Origin: Thermococcus sp.
Lineage (GTDB): Archaea > Methanobacteriota_B > Thermococci > Thermococcales > Thermococcaceae
Direction of reading: 5' to 3'
Assembly: GCF_015521605.1 (NCBI RefSeq)
Contig: NZ_WANV01000018.1
Location: 1-47,426, forward strand
DNA: 47,426 nt
The notes under the pieces were generated by a model that was not told the origin of the DNA, did not search any database, and saw only the letters and a list, made by a program, of their open reading frames with translations. Both the position numbers and the translations under genes were made by a program. Positions 26,813 through 34,636 of this stretch are shown here, piece by piece. Positions within the stretch are counted from its first letter, which is position 1; each line of letters opens with the position of its first letter.

Positions 26813-27586
26813 ATGATTTCAAAAAAATGGATCGCCGCATGGCTCGTTCTGAACTTCTTCGTCTTCTGGAGCGTCGGTCTCTACACGAGCGGATATTCCC
26901 TCGAAGGCTACCTGCCCTGGGAGAGCAAAGACGCCCCTACTTACAGCCCCATAGTGTATGCGCTACCCGATGACACGCCCGACGGGATGCTCTACATGGT
27001 GGACAGGGACGGGAACATATACTACTACATAGTCTGGGAAGATGAACATTTCAGCAACCGGCTGATAGACGAGCTCTACCGCTTCTTCAGGGCCTTGGTA
27101 TACGGGGGGGCTACACAGGATATAGAGGTGGTCAAGGTTTTTCCGGAGAACAGAACCGTCTACTTCCAGACCTATGAACACACCGACGTGTGGGTCACCG
27201 TAAACCCCGACGGGACGTGCCTGTGGCCGGAGGGGAACGTGGAAGTCCCGAACTGTGCCGAAAACGGCACCCACATCAAGGTGTATTCTGTAACGTGGAA
27301 CCACATGCTCTCGATTATTCCAGAAAACGGAACGGTGCGAACAACGCTGCCCCTGAAGCGCATGAGCCCAACGGACTACTTTATCCTCGGGATGTTCAGA
27401 AGGACTCAGATGACAATAGCGGGAGTGACGGTAGACTCGATAGTGATCGGTCTCCTCGTGACCCTGGCGTTCAATGTGTTCCTCTACGTTGCCTGGCGTC
27501 TCGGCTACCTGAACCGGGAGAGCCAAACCAGAATACTGCGGGAGCTCAAGAAAGTGATAAAACCCGAAAGAAGCAGAAAAGAATGA
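26813..27586 (+). CDS. Hypothetical membrane-anchored protein
   Basis: I do not recognise this 257-residue protein. It has an N-terminal membrane segment (about 6-25), a roughly 175-residue extracellular part rich in tyrosine, aspartate and NGT/NRT glycosylation-like sites, and a second membrane segment near 207-230 followed by a basic cytosolic tail. Such a two-anchor layout resembles a pilin-like or sensor protein, but no known domain is seen. The ATG at 26813 follows GTGAGGTAC. It is separated from the aminotransferase by 30 bases and ends on the base before the stop of a convergent ATPase gene. Confidence 0.7.
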   Translation: MISKKWIAAWLVLNFFVFWSVGLYTSGYSLEGYLPWESKDAPTYSPIVYALPDDTPDGMLYMVDRDGNIYYYIVWEDEHFSNRLIDELYRFFRALVYGGATQDIEVVKVFPENRTVYFQTYEHTDVWVTVNPDGTCLWPEGNVEVPNCAENGTHIKVYSVTWNHMLSIIPENGTVRTTLPLKRMSPTDYFILGMFRRTQMTIAGVTVDSIVIGLLVTLAFNVFLYVAWRLGYLNRESQTRILRELKKVIKPERSRKE

Positions 27587-28168
27587 TCACAGGAGGACTT
27601 CGAGGTTTCCGTCTTTTACCCTGTACACCCTGTTTATGCTCTTCTTCCCGGTTCTCCAGTCCCTCTTGAGCTCGACCACGATGTCAAACTTGTCGAAAGT
27701 CTCGCCACTTATCCTGAGCCAGTGCTTCACCTCATCCTTTATGTCGTCTGTAAGGGCAAGGGAGGTGACTATGAAGGCGTAGTTGTCTATGAGCTCGCGG
27801 AAGACCCTTGCAACGTCAATAGTGTGGATTGTATCGATGACGACGTAGTCCGGGTTTATGGCCTTTATCTTGGCTATCACGTCGGAGGTACGTCTTTCAA
27901 GGGACTGGTTGTCAAACTGGGTGTCTATGACAACGATGTTGGGCTTAAAGGGCTTGAACTCGCCGTAGGCGGTGATGACCGCGACCTTCCAGTCGTCGGG
28001 AACAAAGTGCATCAGAGCCTCCACGAGCTTCGTCTTCCCGGAGCGGCTTGAGCCAACGATCAGAATGTCTTCTTTATCCAGAACCGCCTTTTTGAGGAGG
28101 TCAAGCTGTCCTTCCCTCGCGGCACCGTAGCGTATGAGATCCTCCGGTGTGAATATGTACACTCCCAT
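27587..28168 (-). CDS. Small P-loop ATPase of the VirB11/type II-IV secretion family
   Basis: The 193-residue protein has a P-loop GSSRSGKT (39-46) following DKEDILIVG, and a YVVIDTIHTIDVARVFRELI segment as Walker B with an aspartate at about 112. The arrangement resembles the C-terminal RecA-like half of GspE/VirB11/FlaI ATPases and not a full-length one, since those have over 350 residues. No N-terminal domain is present. It is an orphan, convergent with the membrane-protein gene and divergent from asparagine synthetase. Its role is unknown. Confidence 0.7.
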   Translation of the reverse strand: MGVYIFTPEDLIRYGAAREGQLDLLKKAVLDKEDILIVGSSRSGKTKLVEALMHFVPDDWKVAVITAYGEFKPFKPNIVVIDTQFDNQSLERRTSDVIAKIKAINPDYVVIDTIHTIDVARVFRELIDNYAFIVTSLALTDDIKDEVKHWLRISGETFDKFDIVVELKRDWRTGKKSINRVYRVKDGNLEVLL

Positions 28169-28367
28169 GCTTTACCACCATACAAAGTTCTCGGCTGGCG
28201 TTATAACGCTATCGCCGGAGGGCGTTGATAAATGTCAATTAGCGATTAAAATGTTGTCGATTGTTCAAAAATAGTTGCGACTTAATGTCATATTTTGCCC
28301 AAAATCCAAAAGTTTTTGCATAAAGGTCATAAAGGAGAAAATCGGTGACAAAAATCAGGTGATGTAT

Positions 28368-29270
28368 ATGAACGCTCTCCAAATTGTGACCAGAAAAATT
28401 GAACCAATAATGGAAATTCAGACGAAAGTCATTGACTATATGACAAGGTACATGGTGAGCAGGGGCTTCAAGTGGCTACTCCCTGTGATGCTCAGCTCGA
28501 TAACCGATCCCCTGTGGCCGGATCCCGCCGCTGAAGAAGCCCTAAAGCCTCCAGAAGTCGAAGTTTACGGCTCAAGGCTGAGGCTGACCCACAGCATGAT
28601 ACTGCACAAACAGATGGCAATAGCCATGGGGATCGACAGGCTCTTCATCCTCTCGCCGAACGTGAGGCTTGAGGGGAGGAGTGCCGACGACGGAAGACAC
28701 GCCTACGAGTTCACCCAGCTCGACTTCGAGATAGCCTACGCAAGCATGGACGACGTGATGGGCCTCATCGAGGGACTTATCAGCGGTCTATTCAAAGAGG
28801 CGAGAAGCTGGGGGCTCGAAAGAGAGGTTCCGAAGGTCAGGACACCCTTCAAGCGCTTCACCCTGGAGGAGATAAAAGAGGAGTTCGGAGATGAAGAAGA
28901 GGCGAGCAAAACCATGAAAGAACCCTTCTGGGTACTCGATATTAAGAGAGAGTTCTACGACAGGGAAGACCCCGAGAGGCCGGGCCACTTCAGAAACTAT
29001 GATCTATACCTTCCGGAGGGCTACGGCGAAGTGTCGAGCGGCGGCGAGAGGGAGTGGGAGTATGAGGTCATCGTCAGGAAGATGATGGAAGCAGGGATAA
29101 GCCTCGACGCCTTCAGACCGTATCTGGAGGTGGCCAAGGCGGGTCTCCTGAGACCGAGCGCGGGAGCAGGAATCGGAGTCGAGCGCTTGGTCCGCTACAT
29201 GGTCGGGGCGAAGCACATAGCCGAAGTTCAACCATTCCCGAGGATTCCAGGCGTTCCGGCGGTTATCTAA
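28368..29270 (+). CDS. Archaeal asparagine synthetase (AsnRS/AspRS-related)
   Basis: The 300-residue protein resembles the catalytic core of class IIb aminoacyl-tRNA synthetases but lacks the N-terminal anticodon-binding domain. It shows HSMILHKQMAIAMGIDRLFI, FTQLDFEIAYASMDDVMGLI and motif 3 GAGIGVERLVRYM near the end. A characterised relative in Pyrococcus abyssi makes asparagine from aspartate, ammonia and ATP. GGTGAT precedes the ATG at 28368; the longer frame has no ribosome-binding site. Confidence 0.92.
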   Translation: MNALQIVTRKIEPIMEIQTKVIDYMTRYMVSRGFKWLLPVMLSSITDPLWPDPAAEEALKPPEVEVYGSRLRLTHSMILHKQMAIAMGIDRLFILSPNVRLEGRSADDGRHAYEFTQLDFEIAYASMDDVMGLIEGLISGLFKEARSWGLEREVPKVRTPFKRFTLEEIKEEFGDEEEASKTMKEPFWVLDIKREFYDREDPERPGHFRNYDLYLPEGYGEVSSGGEREWEYEVIVRKMMEAGISLDAFRPYLEVAKAGLLRPSAGAGIGVERLVRYMVGAKHIAEVQPFPRIPGVPAVI

Positions 29271-29346
29271 TCCCTTTTTTAAATGTCCGACGGAAGGCCT
29301 CAGACGGCCCCTGAGAAGTCCACACCCATTCAGGAAAGAAAGGAGA

Positions 29347-32208
29347 TCAGGAAGAAAACAGGTCAAGGGCCCTGCTGGCCTCTTCAACCGCCTTGCCGAC
29401 CTTCAGCTCCATTCCAAGGGCGTTGGTTACCGTCCCTTCCTTCGCCGCCCAGAGGCCGGCAGGGAGCACCAGCACATCGCCCGACAGCTCCTTCTCCGTC
29501 CTTCCGATGACAACGTAGGCTTCAGCCTCGGGTATTCCGGTTATCCCGGCTTTTATGAGCCCCGCCGCGTTAACGCCCGGATAAAGTATCAGAGTCGGGA
29601 CATCGAGCGGTTCTCCCCCCTCAAGTATCGCAACGTCATAGTCTTCATCAACGATTTCCTTGCCCCTCAGGAGTATCTTGAGCAGCGGGTACTTCTCAAC
29701 GTCCGCCTTCAGGAGAACGCGCCTAGCATTCTTTATGTCCTCCAGCGTGGCAGTTGAGATGCCCCCACTTACGGTTGAACCTATTGGAACGCCCGTCTTC
29801 TCCGCAAAGGCCTTGAAGAAGGCTATCTCCTCGTTCGTCAGCTCCGGGGTGAGGATTAACGCGTAGTCCCTATCCGCTATGAACTTCCTGGCCTCCTCCC
29901 AGCTCACCGGTTCGCCGTTGAGGAGCGGCTGAGTTAGGTCTTCGGCCCACGGCCTGGCGAAGCGACAGACGTCGCAGAGGTGGCCGTTCCATGAGCTTTC
30001 CACCCTCGAAGCCCTCACGAGCATGCCGTCGTAAACCTCGACGTTCATCTCGCACGCAAAGCTACACCCGTTGCAGACCGTCTTTACCGGCCTCGTCTTC
30101 CAGGGCCCGGGCTTGACGAAGGGGAGCTTCTCGGTTATTGCCCCAACCGGACATAGGTCTATCATCTCCCCGATGAACCTGCCGTCCATATCCCCGAGGC
30201 TCTCCCCGAGCGGCGGCGAGATTCTCGTCTTAAATCCGCGGAACAGGTAGTCGAGGACTCCCTCTCCAGCGACCTCGTGGGTGAAGTTGACGCACTGGCC
30301 GCAGAGGACGCACTTGTTGTTGTCGAGCGTCACCCATGGGTGGCTCTCGTCGATTTCGAACTTGTTCTGCTCCCCCTCAAAGGCGTACTGTTCGGCACCG
30401 TAGAGCGTGGCGTACTCCCTAAGCTTGCACCTGAAGACCTCCATACAGCCGCAGCTCATGCACCGCCTGGCCTCTTCGAGGACCTGCTCCTCGGTTAAGG
30501 CCGGCTCGACCTCCTCAAAGGTTCTCTTCCTCCTTTCAGGATCGAGGAGCTTCACCTTAGCCCTCGGCTTCCTCTCAATATCCTCATAGTCCTTCTCCGT
30601 CACCTTCTTCCAGTGGTTGTAGGGCCTGAGGTCGAAGAGAACCCTGTACAGGTCGTCATCGCTTAAGACTTCCCCGATGTGCTTCTCCGGCTCGGTGAGG
30701 ACTTCCCTGGCCTTCTCCAGCTTGCCTTTGAGGTAGAGGTCTATCATTATCGCGGCCCTTCTTCCGGTGGCTATGCTCTCGATGACCGTTGAAGGCCCGA
30801 GGACGAGGTCTCCGCCGGCGAAAACTCCGGGAACGCTCGTCTGGAGCGTCACCTCATCAACGAGAGCCTTACCGCGCCTCGCCTCGATGCCGAGGCTCTT
30901 GAGGAACTCCTCGTCGCAGTACTGGCCTATGGCGAGGATGACGTTGTCGGCCCTGACGCGGAACTCCGAGCCCTCTATAGGTATCGGCCTCCTCCTTCCG
31001 CTGGAATCGGGCTCGCCAAGGCGCATCTTTATGAGTTCAACCTCCTCGACCTTCCCGTCGCCGAGAATCTTTACCGGGTTCGTCAGGAACATGAACTCCA
31101 CGCCTTCCTCCATCGCTTCCTCCACTTCCCTCTCGTTGGCAGGCACCTCGGCCTTCGAGCGGCGGTAAACAACGGTAACCTTCGCACCGAGCCTCAGAGC
31201 CGTCCTTGCGACGTCCATCGCGGTGTTTCCGCCACCAACGACTATGACGCGCTCCCCCAGCTCGACCTTTTCGCCGGTGTTGACCTTTCTGAGGAACTCT
31301 ATGCCGTGCATCACTCCCTCAAGCTCCTCGCCCGGAATCCCCATCTTTCTGCTTCTCCACGCGCCGACGCCGAGGAAAACCGCGTCGTACTTTTCGCGGA
31401 GCTCCTCAAGGGTTACGTCCCTTCCGAGGGCGGTGTTGGTCTTCACCTCGATTCCCGTGTTGATCACGGTCGCTATGTCTTTATCGAGCACGTCCCTCGG
31501 GAGCCTGTAGGGCGGTATTCCGTAGCGCATCATGCCGCCGAGCTCGGGCATCGCCTCTATTATGGTAACCTCGTGCCCCATGGTCCTGAGGTAGTAGGCG
31601 CAGGCAAGGCCGGCTGGCCCGCCACCGACGACGGCTATCCTTTTTCCGGTCGAGGGCGGAATCTCGGGCATCCACGGGCCGTGCTCAAGGTCGTAGTCCG
31701 CCGCGTACCTCTTCAGCTGCCTTATCGCGAGGGGCTCCTCCACGAGGTTTCTCCGGCAGGCGTCCTCACAGAAGGCCGGACAGACCCTCCCGAGAACCGC
31801 CGGGAGGATGTACTTCTCCTTCATCAGCTTGACCGCCTCGTGGTACTTGCCCATCGCTATGAGCGCGAGATATCCTTGCACGTCGCTGTGGGCCGGACAG
31901 CCGTCTTGGCACGGCCCGATGCAGTCGCCGTAGTGGTCGGAGAGGATGAGTTCAAGCGCGGTCTTTCTCATTGAAACAACTTCATCGCTGAGGGTCTCTA
32001 ACTCAAGCCCCTCCATCGGCTTGAGGGTACAAGAGGTGGTGACGCCCCTCTTGGTGGAGACGAGGCAGAGCCTGCAGGAGCCGTAGGGGTCAAGCTCGTT
32101 CGTGTAGCAGAAGCCGGGGACGTGCTCCCCAATCTCACGGAGGAAGTCTATGAGCGGCTTCCCCTCCGGGGCGTCGAGTTCCTTACCGTTGACTATGATC
32201 TTGACCAT
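29347..32208 (-). CDS. NuoG-like/GltD-like fusion flavoprotein, probable bifurcating transhydrogenase subunit A
   Basis: This 953-residue protein is a multidomain iron-sulfur flavoprotein. Order: a NuoG-type [2Fe-2S] domain (C34, C45, C48, C60), a GltD/NfnB-type ferredoxin-like helical domain (C96, C100, C104 and further cysteines to 151), FAD Rossmann GGGPAG (195-200), NADP(H) Rossmann GGGNTA (325-330) with YRRS at 348-351, a cysteine-rich linker (CMSCGC near 600), two [4Fe-4S] motifs (CVLCGQC and CPVGAI) and, from 712, the CNGCSFAC...CDVC motif of the formate dehydrogenase/NuoG Fe-S domain. The molybdopterin domains that follow in FDH are absent; the last 200 residues are a remnant fold. 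With NuoF and NuoE beside it, this is the composition described for the Sporomusa-type Nfn. The ATG at 32208 follows GGGGTGAG. It overlaps nothing but lies 1 base from the next gene. Confidence 0.9.
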   Translation of the reverse strand: MVKIIVNGKELDAPEGKPLIDFLREIGEHVPGFCYTNELDPYGSCRLCLVSTKRGVTTSCTLKPMEGLELETLSDEVVSMRKTALELILSDHYGDCIGPCQDGCPAHSDVQGYLALIAMGKYHEAVKLMKEKYILPAVLGRVCPAFCEDACRRNLVEEPLAIRQLKRYAADYDLEHGPWMPEIPPSTGKRIAVVGGGPAGLACAYYLRTMGHEVTIIEAMPELGGMMRYGIPPYRLPRDVLDKDIATVINTGIEVKTNTALGRDVTLEELREKYDAVFLGVGAWRSRKMGIPGEELEGVMHGIEFLRKVNTGEKVELGERVIVVGGGNTAMDVARTALRLGAKVTVVYRRSKAEVPANEREVEEAMEEGVEFMFLTNPVKILGDGKVEEVELIKMRLGEPDSSGRRRPIPIEGSEFRVRADNVILAIGQYCDEEFLKSLGIEARRGKALVDEVTLQTSVPGVFAGGDLVLGPSTVIESIATGRRAAIMIDLYLKGKLEKAREVLTEPEKHIGEVLSDDDLYRVLFDLRPYNHWKKVTEKDYEDIERKPRAKVKLLDPERRKRTFEEVEPALTEEQVLEEARRCMSCGCMEVFRCKLREYATLYGAEQYAFEGEQNKFEIDESHPWVTLDNNKCVLCGQCVNFTHEVAGEGVLDYLFRGFKTRISPPLGESLGDMDGRFIGEMIDLCPVGAITEKLPFVKPGPWKTRPVKTVCNGCSFACEMNVEVYDGMLVRASRVESSWNGHLCDVCRFARPWAEDLTQPLLNGEPVSWEEARKFIADRDYALILTPELTNEEIAFFKAFAEKTGVPIGSTVSGGISTATLEDIKNARRVLLKADVEKYPLLKILLRGKEIVDEDYDVAILEGGEPLDVPTLILYPGVNAAGLIKAGITGIPEAEAYVVIGRTEKELSGDVLVLPAGLWAAKEGTVTNALGMELKVGKAVEEASRALDLFSS

Positions 32209-32209
32209 T

Positions 32210-34012
32210 TCACTCACCCCCTGCATCGACTATCTCTATGGCGTTGAACCGGCACACCTCGTAGCAGGTTCCGCACTTGATGCACTCCTCCTGGTTGATA
32301 ACGTGGGGCCTGAGCCTCTCGCCGCTGATGGCCTTGACAGGGCAGAATATGGCACACGCCGTACAGCCGGTGCACCTGTCGGTTATTATGACGTACCTGA
32401 TGAGCGGCTTGCAGACCTTGGCTGGGCATTTTCCTTGGATATGGGCAAGGTATTCGTCCCTGAAGTAGCGGAGCGTCGTCAGAACGGGATTCGGGGCAGT
32501 CTGCCCGAGGCCGCAGAGCGAACCGGCTTTGACCTGGTATGCCAGCCTTTCGAGCTTCTCAAGGTCTTCCTCCGTTGCTTCGCCCTTCGTGAACTTGTCC
32601 AGAATCTCCCACATCCTCTTCGTTCCAAGGCGGCAGAAGGTGCACTTTCCGCAGGACTCCTTGACCGTGAAGTCGAGGAAGAACTTCGCCACATCGACCA
32701 TACATGTGTCCTCGTCCATAACGACCATTCCGCCGCTTCCCATTATCGCCCCGGTGGCGTTCACGCTCTCGTAGTCAACGGGTGTGTCGAATAAGTACTC
32801 GGGGATGCACCCGCCGGACGGACCGCCGAGCTGGACGGCTTTAATCCTCTTGCCGGTCTTGGTTCCCCCGCCTATCTCGTAGAGTATCTCCCTCAGCGTC
32901 ATGCCCATCGGAACCTCGACGTTTCCGCCGTGCTTTATCTTGCCCGACAGGGCGAAGACCTTGGTGCCCTTGCTCTTCTCGGTTCCTATCGAGGCGTAGG
33001 CCTTCCAGCCGTGTTTGATTATCCAGGGCACGTTCGCCCAGGTCTCAACGTTGTTGATGTTTGTCGGCTTGCCCCAGAGGCCCTTTTGAGCGGGGTAAGG
33101 TGGCCTCGGCCTCGGCATTCCTCTCTTCCCCTCTATCGAGGCTATCAATGCCGTCTCCTCGCCGCAGACAAAGGCTCCGGCACCTTCCTTGATGACGATG
33201 TCAAAGGAGAACCCGCTTCCGAGGATGTTCTCGCCGAGGAAGCCCCTTTCGCGGGCCTGCTTCAGCGCTATCTTGAGGCGCCTTATGGCGAGCGGGTACT
33301 CGGCGCGGACGTAGATAAAGCCCTTGGTTGCCCCAATCGCGTAGGCACCGATTATCATGCCCTCGATTACCCTGTGCGGGTCGCCCTCAAGGACGTTCCT
33401 GTCCATGAATGCCCCGGGGTCGCCCTCGTCGGCGTTGCAGACGATGTACTTCTCGTCGCCCTTTGCCTGCCTTGCAAACTTCCACTTCAGCCCCGTCGGG
33501 AATCCGGCACCGCCCCTCCCCCTGAGGCCGGACTTCATTATGACGTCTATTATCTCCTCGGGCTCCATCTGGAGGGCCTTCCTGAGGGCCTCGTAGCCAC
33601 CAGCTTGGATGTACTCGTCTATGTTCTCCGGGTCTATGTAGCCGGAGTTTTCGAGCACTATCTTCCTCTGCTTGGCGAAGTAGCCGTCAACGTCCCACGT
33701 CTTCCTCTCGCCGTTCTCCCACCAGTCGCGCTTGACTATCCATTCCTCGACCGGCTTTCCGTTGATAACGTGCTCCTCGATGATTCTCGGAACCTTCTTG
33801 GGGTCAACGTGACCGTAGGTGATTATCTCATCATCGGTGATGATGTCCACGAGGGGCTCGCGGTAGCACATACCTACACAGCCGACTATCTTGAGCCTGA
33901 TGTCAAGGCCTCTCTTCTCAAGCTCGGCCTTTATGGCCTCGTAGGTTTCCCTCGCGCCGGCAGCTATTCCACAGGAGTTCATGCCGACGGCGATGGCTTT
34001 AATTTCAGACAT
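32210..34012 (-). CDS. NuoF/HydB-like NADH-binding FMN iron-sulfur subunit
   Basis: The 600-residue protein has an N-terminal thioredoxin-like [2Fe-2S] domain (C14, C45, C49), the FMN site GLRGRGGAGFPTGLKW (162-177), the NADH site CNADEGDPGAFMDR (192-205), the [4Fe-4S] motif SCGKCTFCRLGTKR (about 442) and a C-terminal bacterial-type ferredoxin with two clusters (CTGCTAC from 547, CIKCGTC from 577). This extended form is that of HydB, StnB and NADP-reducing hydrogenase beta subunits rather than complex I NuoF. It overlaps NuoE by eight bases and is followed by the fusion flavoprotein. Confidence 0.95.
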   Translation of the reverse strand: MSEIKAIAVGMNSCGIAAGARETYEAIKAELEKRGLDIRLKIVGCVGMCYREPLVDIITDDEIITYGHVDPKKVPRIIEEHVINGKPVEEWIVKRDWWENGERKTWDVDGYFAKQRKIVLENSGYIDPENIDEYIQAGGYEALRKALQMEPEEIIDVIMKSGLRGRGGAGFPTGLKWKFARQAKGDEKYIVCNADEGDPGAFMDRNVLEGDPHRVIEGMIIGAYAIGATKGFIYVRAEYPLAIRRLKIALKQARERGFLGENILGSGFSFDIVIKEGAGAFVCGEETALIASIEGKRGMPRPRPPYPAQKGLWGKPTNINNVETWANVPWIIKHGWKAYASIGTEKSKGTKVFALSGKIKHGGNVEVPMGMTLREILYEIGGGTKTGKRIKAVQLGGPSGGCIPEYLFDTPVDYESVNATGAIMGSGGMVVMDEDTCMVDVAKFFLDFTVKESCGKCTFCRLGTKRMWEILDKFTKGEATEEDLEKLERLAYQVKAGSLCGLGQTAPNPVLTTLRYFRDEYLAHIQGKCPAKVCKPLIRYVIITDRCTGCTACAIFCPVKAISGERLRPHVINQEECIKCGTCYEVCRFNAIEIVDAGGE

Positions 34013-34469
34013 CGAGCTTCCCCTCCTTGAGATTTCTCATCAGCTTCCTGACCTTGTCGGGCGTGAGCTTGCCGAAGACCTTGTCGTTTATCATTATGAC
34101 CGGGGCCAAACTGCAGCATCCGAGGCACGCTACGCGCTCCAGCGTCACGAGGCCGTCCTCAGTTGTCTGACCTTCTTCTATGCCTAGCTCTTCCGTTATC
34201 GCCTGGGATATGTTCACGGCGCCGTTTACATGGCAGGCTGTCCCGTGGCAGATTTTGACGACGTACTTCCCGAGGGGCTCGAAGCGGAACTGGGCGTAGA
34301 AGGTCGCCACGCCGTAGACCCTGCTGAGAGGAACACCTAAGTAGTTCGCTATCTCCTCAAGGGCCTCCCTGGGGAGGTAGCCAAACTTTTCCTGAGTTCG
34401 CTGGAGAAGGGGAATCAGCGAGCTCGGTTCCGGAGGGTAAGAGCGGATATAACCGAGGGAGGATTCCAT
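34005..34469 (-). CDS. NuoE/HydC-like [2Fe-2S] subunit
   Basis: The 154-residue thioredoxin-fold protein carries the [2Fe-2S] ligands C74 and C79 (CHGTAC) and C115 and C119 (CLGCC), and LIPLLQRTQEKFGYLPREAL of the helical N-terminal part. It is the first gene of the NuoE-NuoF-fusion operon. GGTGAT precedes the ATG. A TATA box lies at 34514-34522. Confidence 0.95.
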   Translation of the reverse strand: MESSLGYIRSYPPEPSSLIPLLQRTQEKFGYLPREALEEIANYLGVPLSRVYGVATFYAQFRFEPLGKYVVKICHGTACHVNGAVNISQAITEELGIEEGQTTEDGLVTLERVACLGCCSLAPVIMINDKVFGKLTPDKVRKLMRNLKEGKLDV

Positions 34470-34513
34470 TTTGCATCACCGCAAGGATTTTTCGGAAAAA
34501 CTTCGACTTTAAT

Positions 34514-34522
34514 GTTTATAAG
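34514..34522 (-). promoter_or_regulatory. TATA box of the NuoE-NuoF-fusion operon
   Basis: CTTATAAAC on the minus strand, 45-53 bases before the NuoE-like start. Its start site would lie near 34492. Confidence 0.5.
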
Positions 34523-34539
34523 CGTGCACTAAAGTACAA

Positions 34540-34570
34540 GTTAGTAACATTTGGTTGGTAACCGTTTGTT
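34540..34570. promoter_or_regulatory. Double extended SurR-type operator
   Basis: The sequence reads GTTAGTAAC (34540-34548), five bases, GTTGGTAAC (34554-34562), five bases, GTT (34568-34570). Each unit fits the SurR consensus GTTn3AAC, and together they form two overlapping copies of the extended GTTn3AACn5GTT. SurR, the sulfur-responsive regulator of Thermococcales, activates hydrogenase operons when elemental sulfur is absent. The site lies immediately before the BRE/TATA of the hydrogenase operon and about 20 bases behind the TATA of the divergent operon, suitable for control of both. Confidence 0.8.
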
Positions 34571-34577
34571 TGAAAAA

Positions 34578-34587
34578 TTCTTAAATC
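34578..34587 (+). promoter_or_regulatory. TATA box of the sulfhydrogenase operon
   Basis: TTCTTAAATC preceded by GAAAAA. It is a weak TATA box, consistent with a need for an activator bound at the adjoining 34540-34570 site. Expected start site near 34608. Confidence 0.45.
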
Positions 34588-34636
34588 AATCCTTTACAAA
34601 CTTAAAATCGTAAGCCCGTTCGAGGCGGTGATGCCC

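Noticed and set aside
29347-32208. Formate dehydrogenase alpha subunit
   Set aside because: Only the iron-sulfur motif is FDH-like; the molybdopterin domains and the catalytic (seleno)cysteine region are absent, and FAD/NADP modules dominate.
32930-34030. A 366-codon plus-strand open frame
   Set aside because: It is antisense to the NuoF-like gene, whose motifs are unmistakable.
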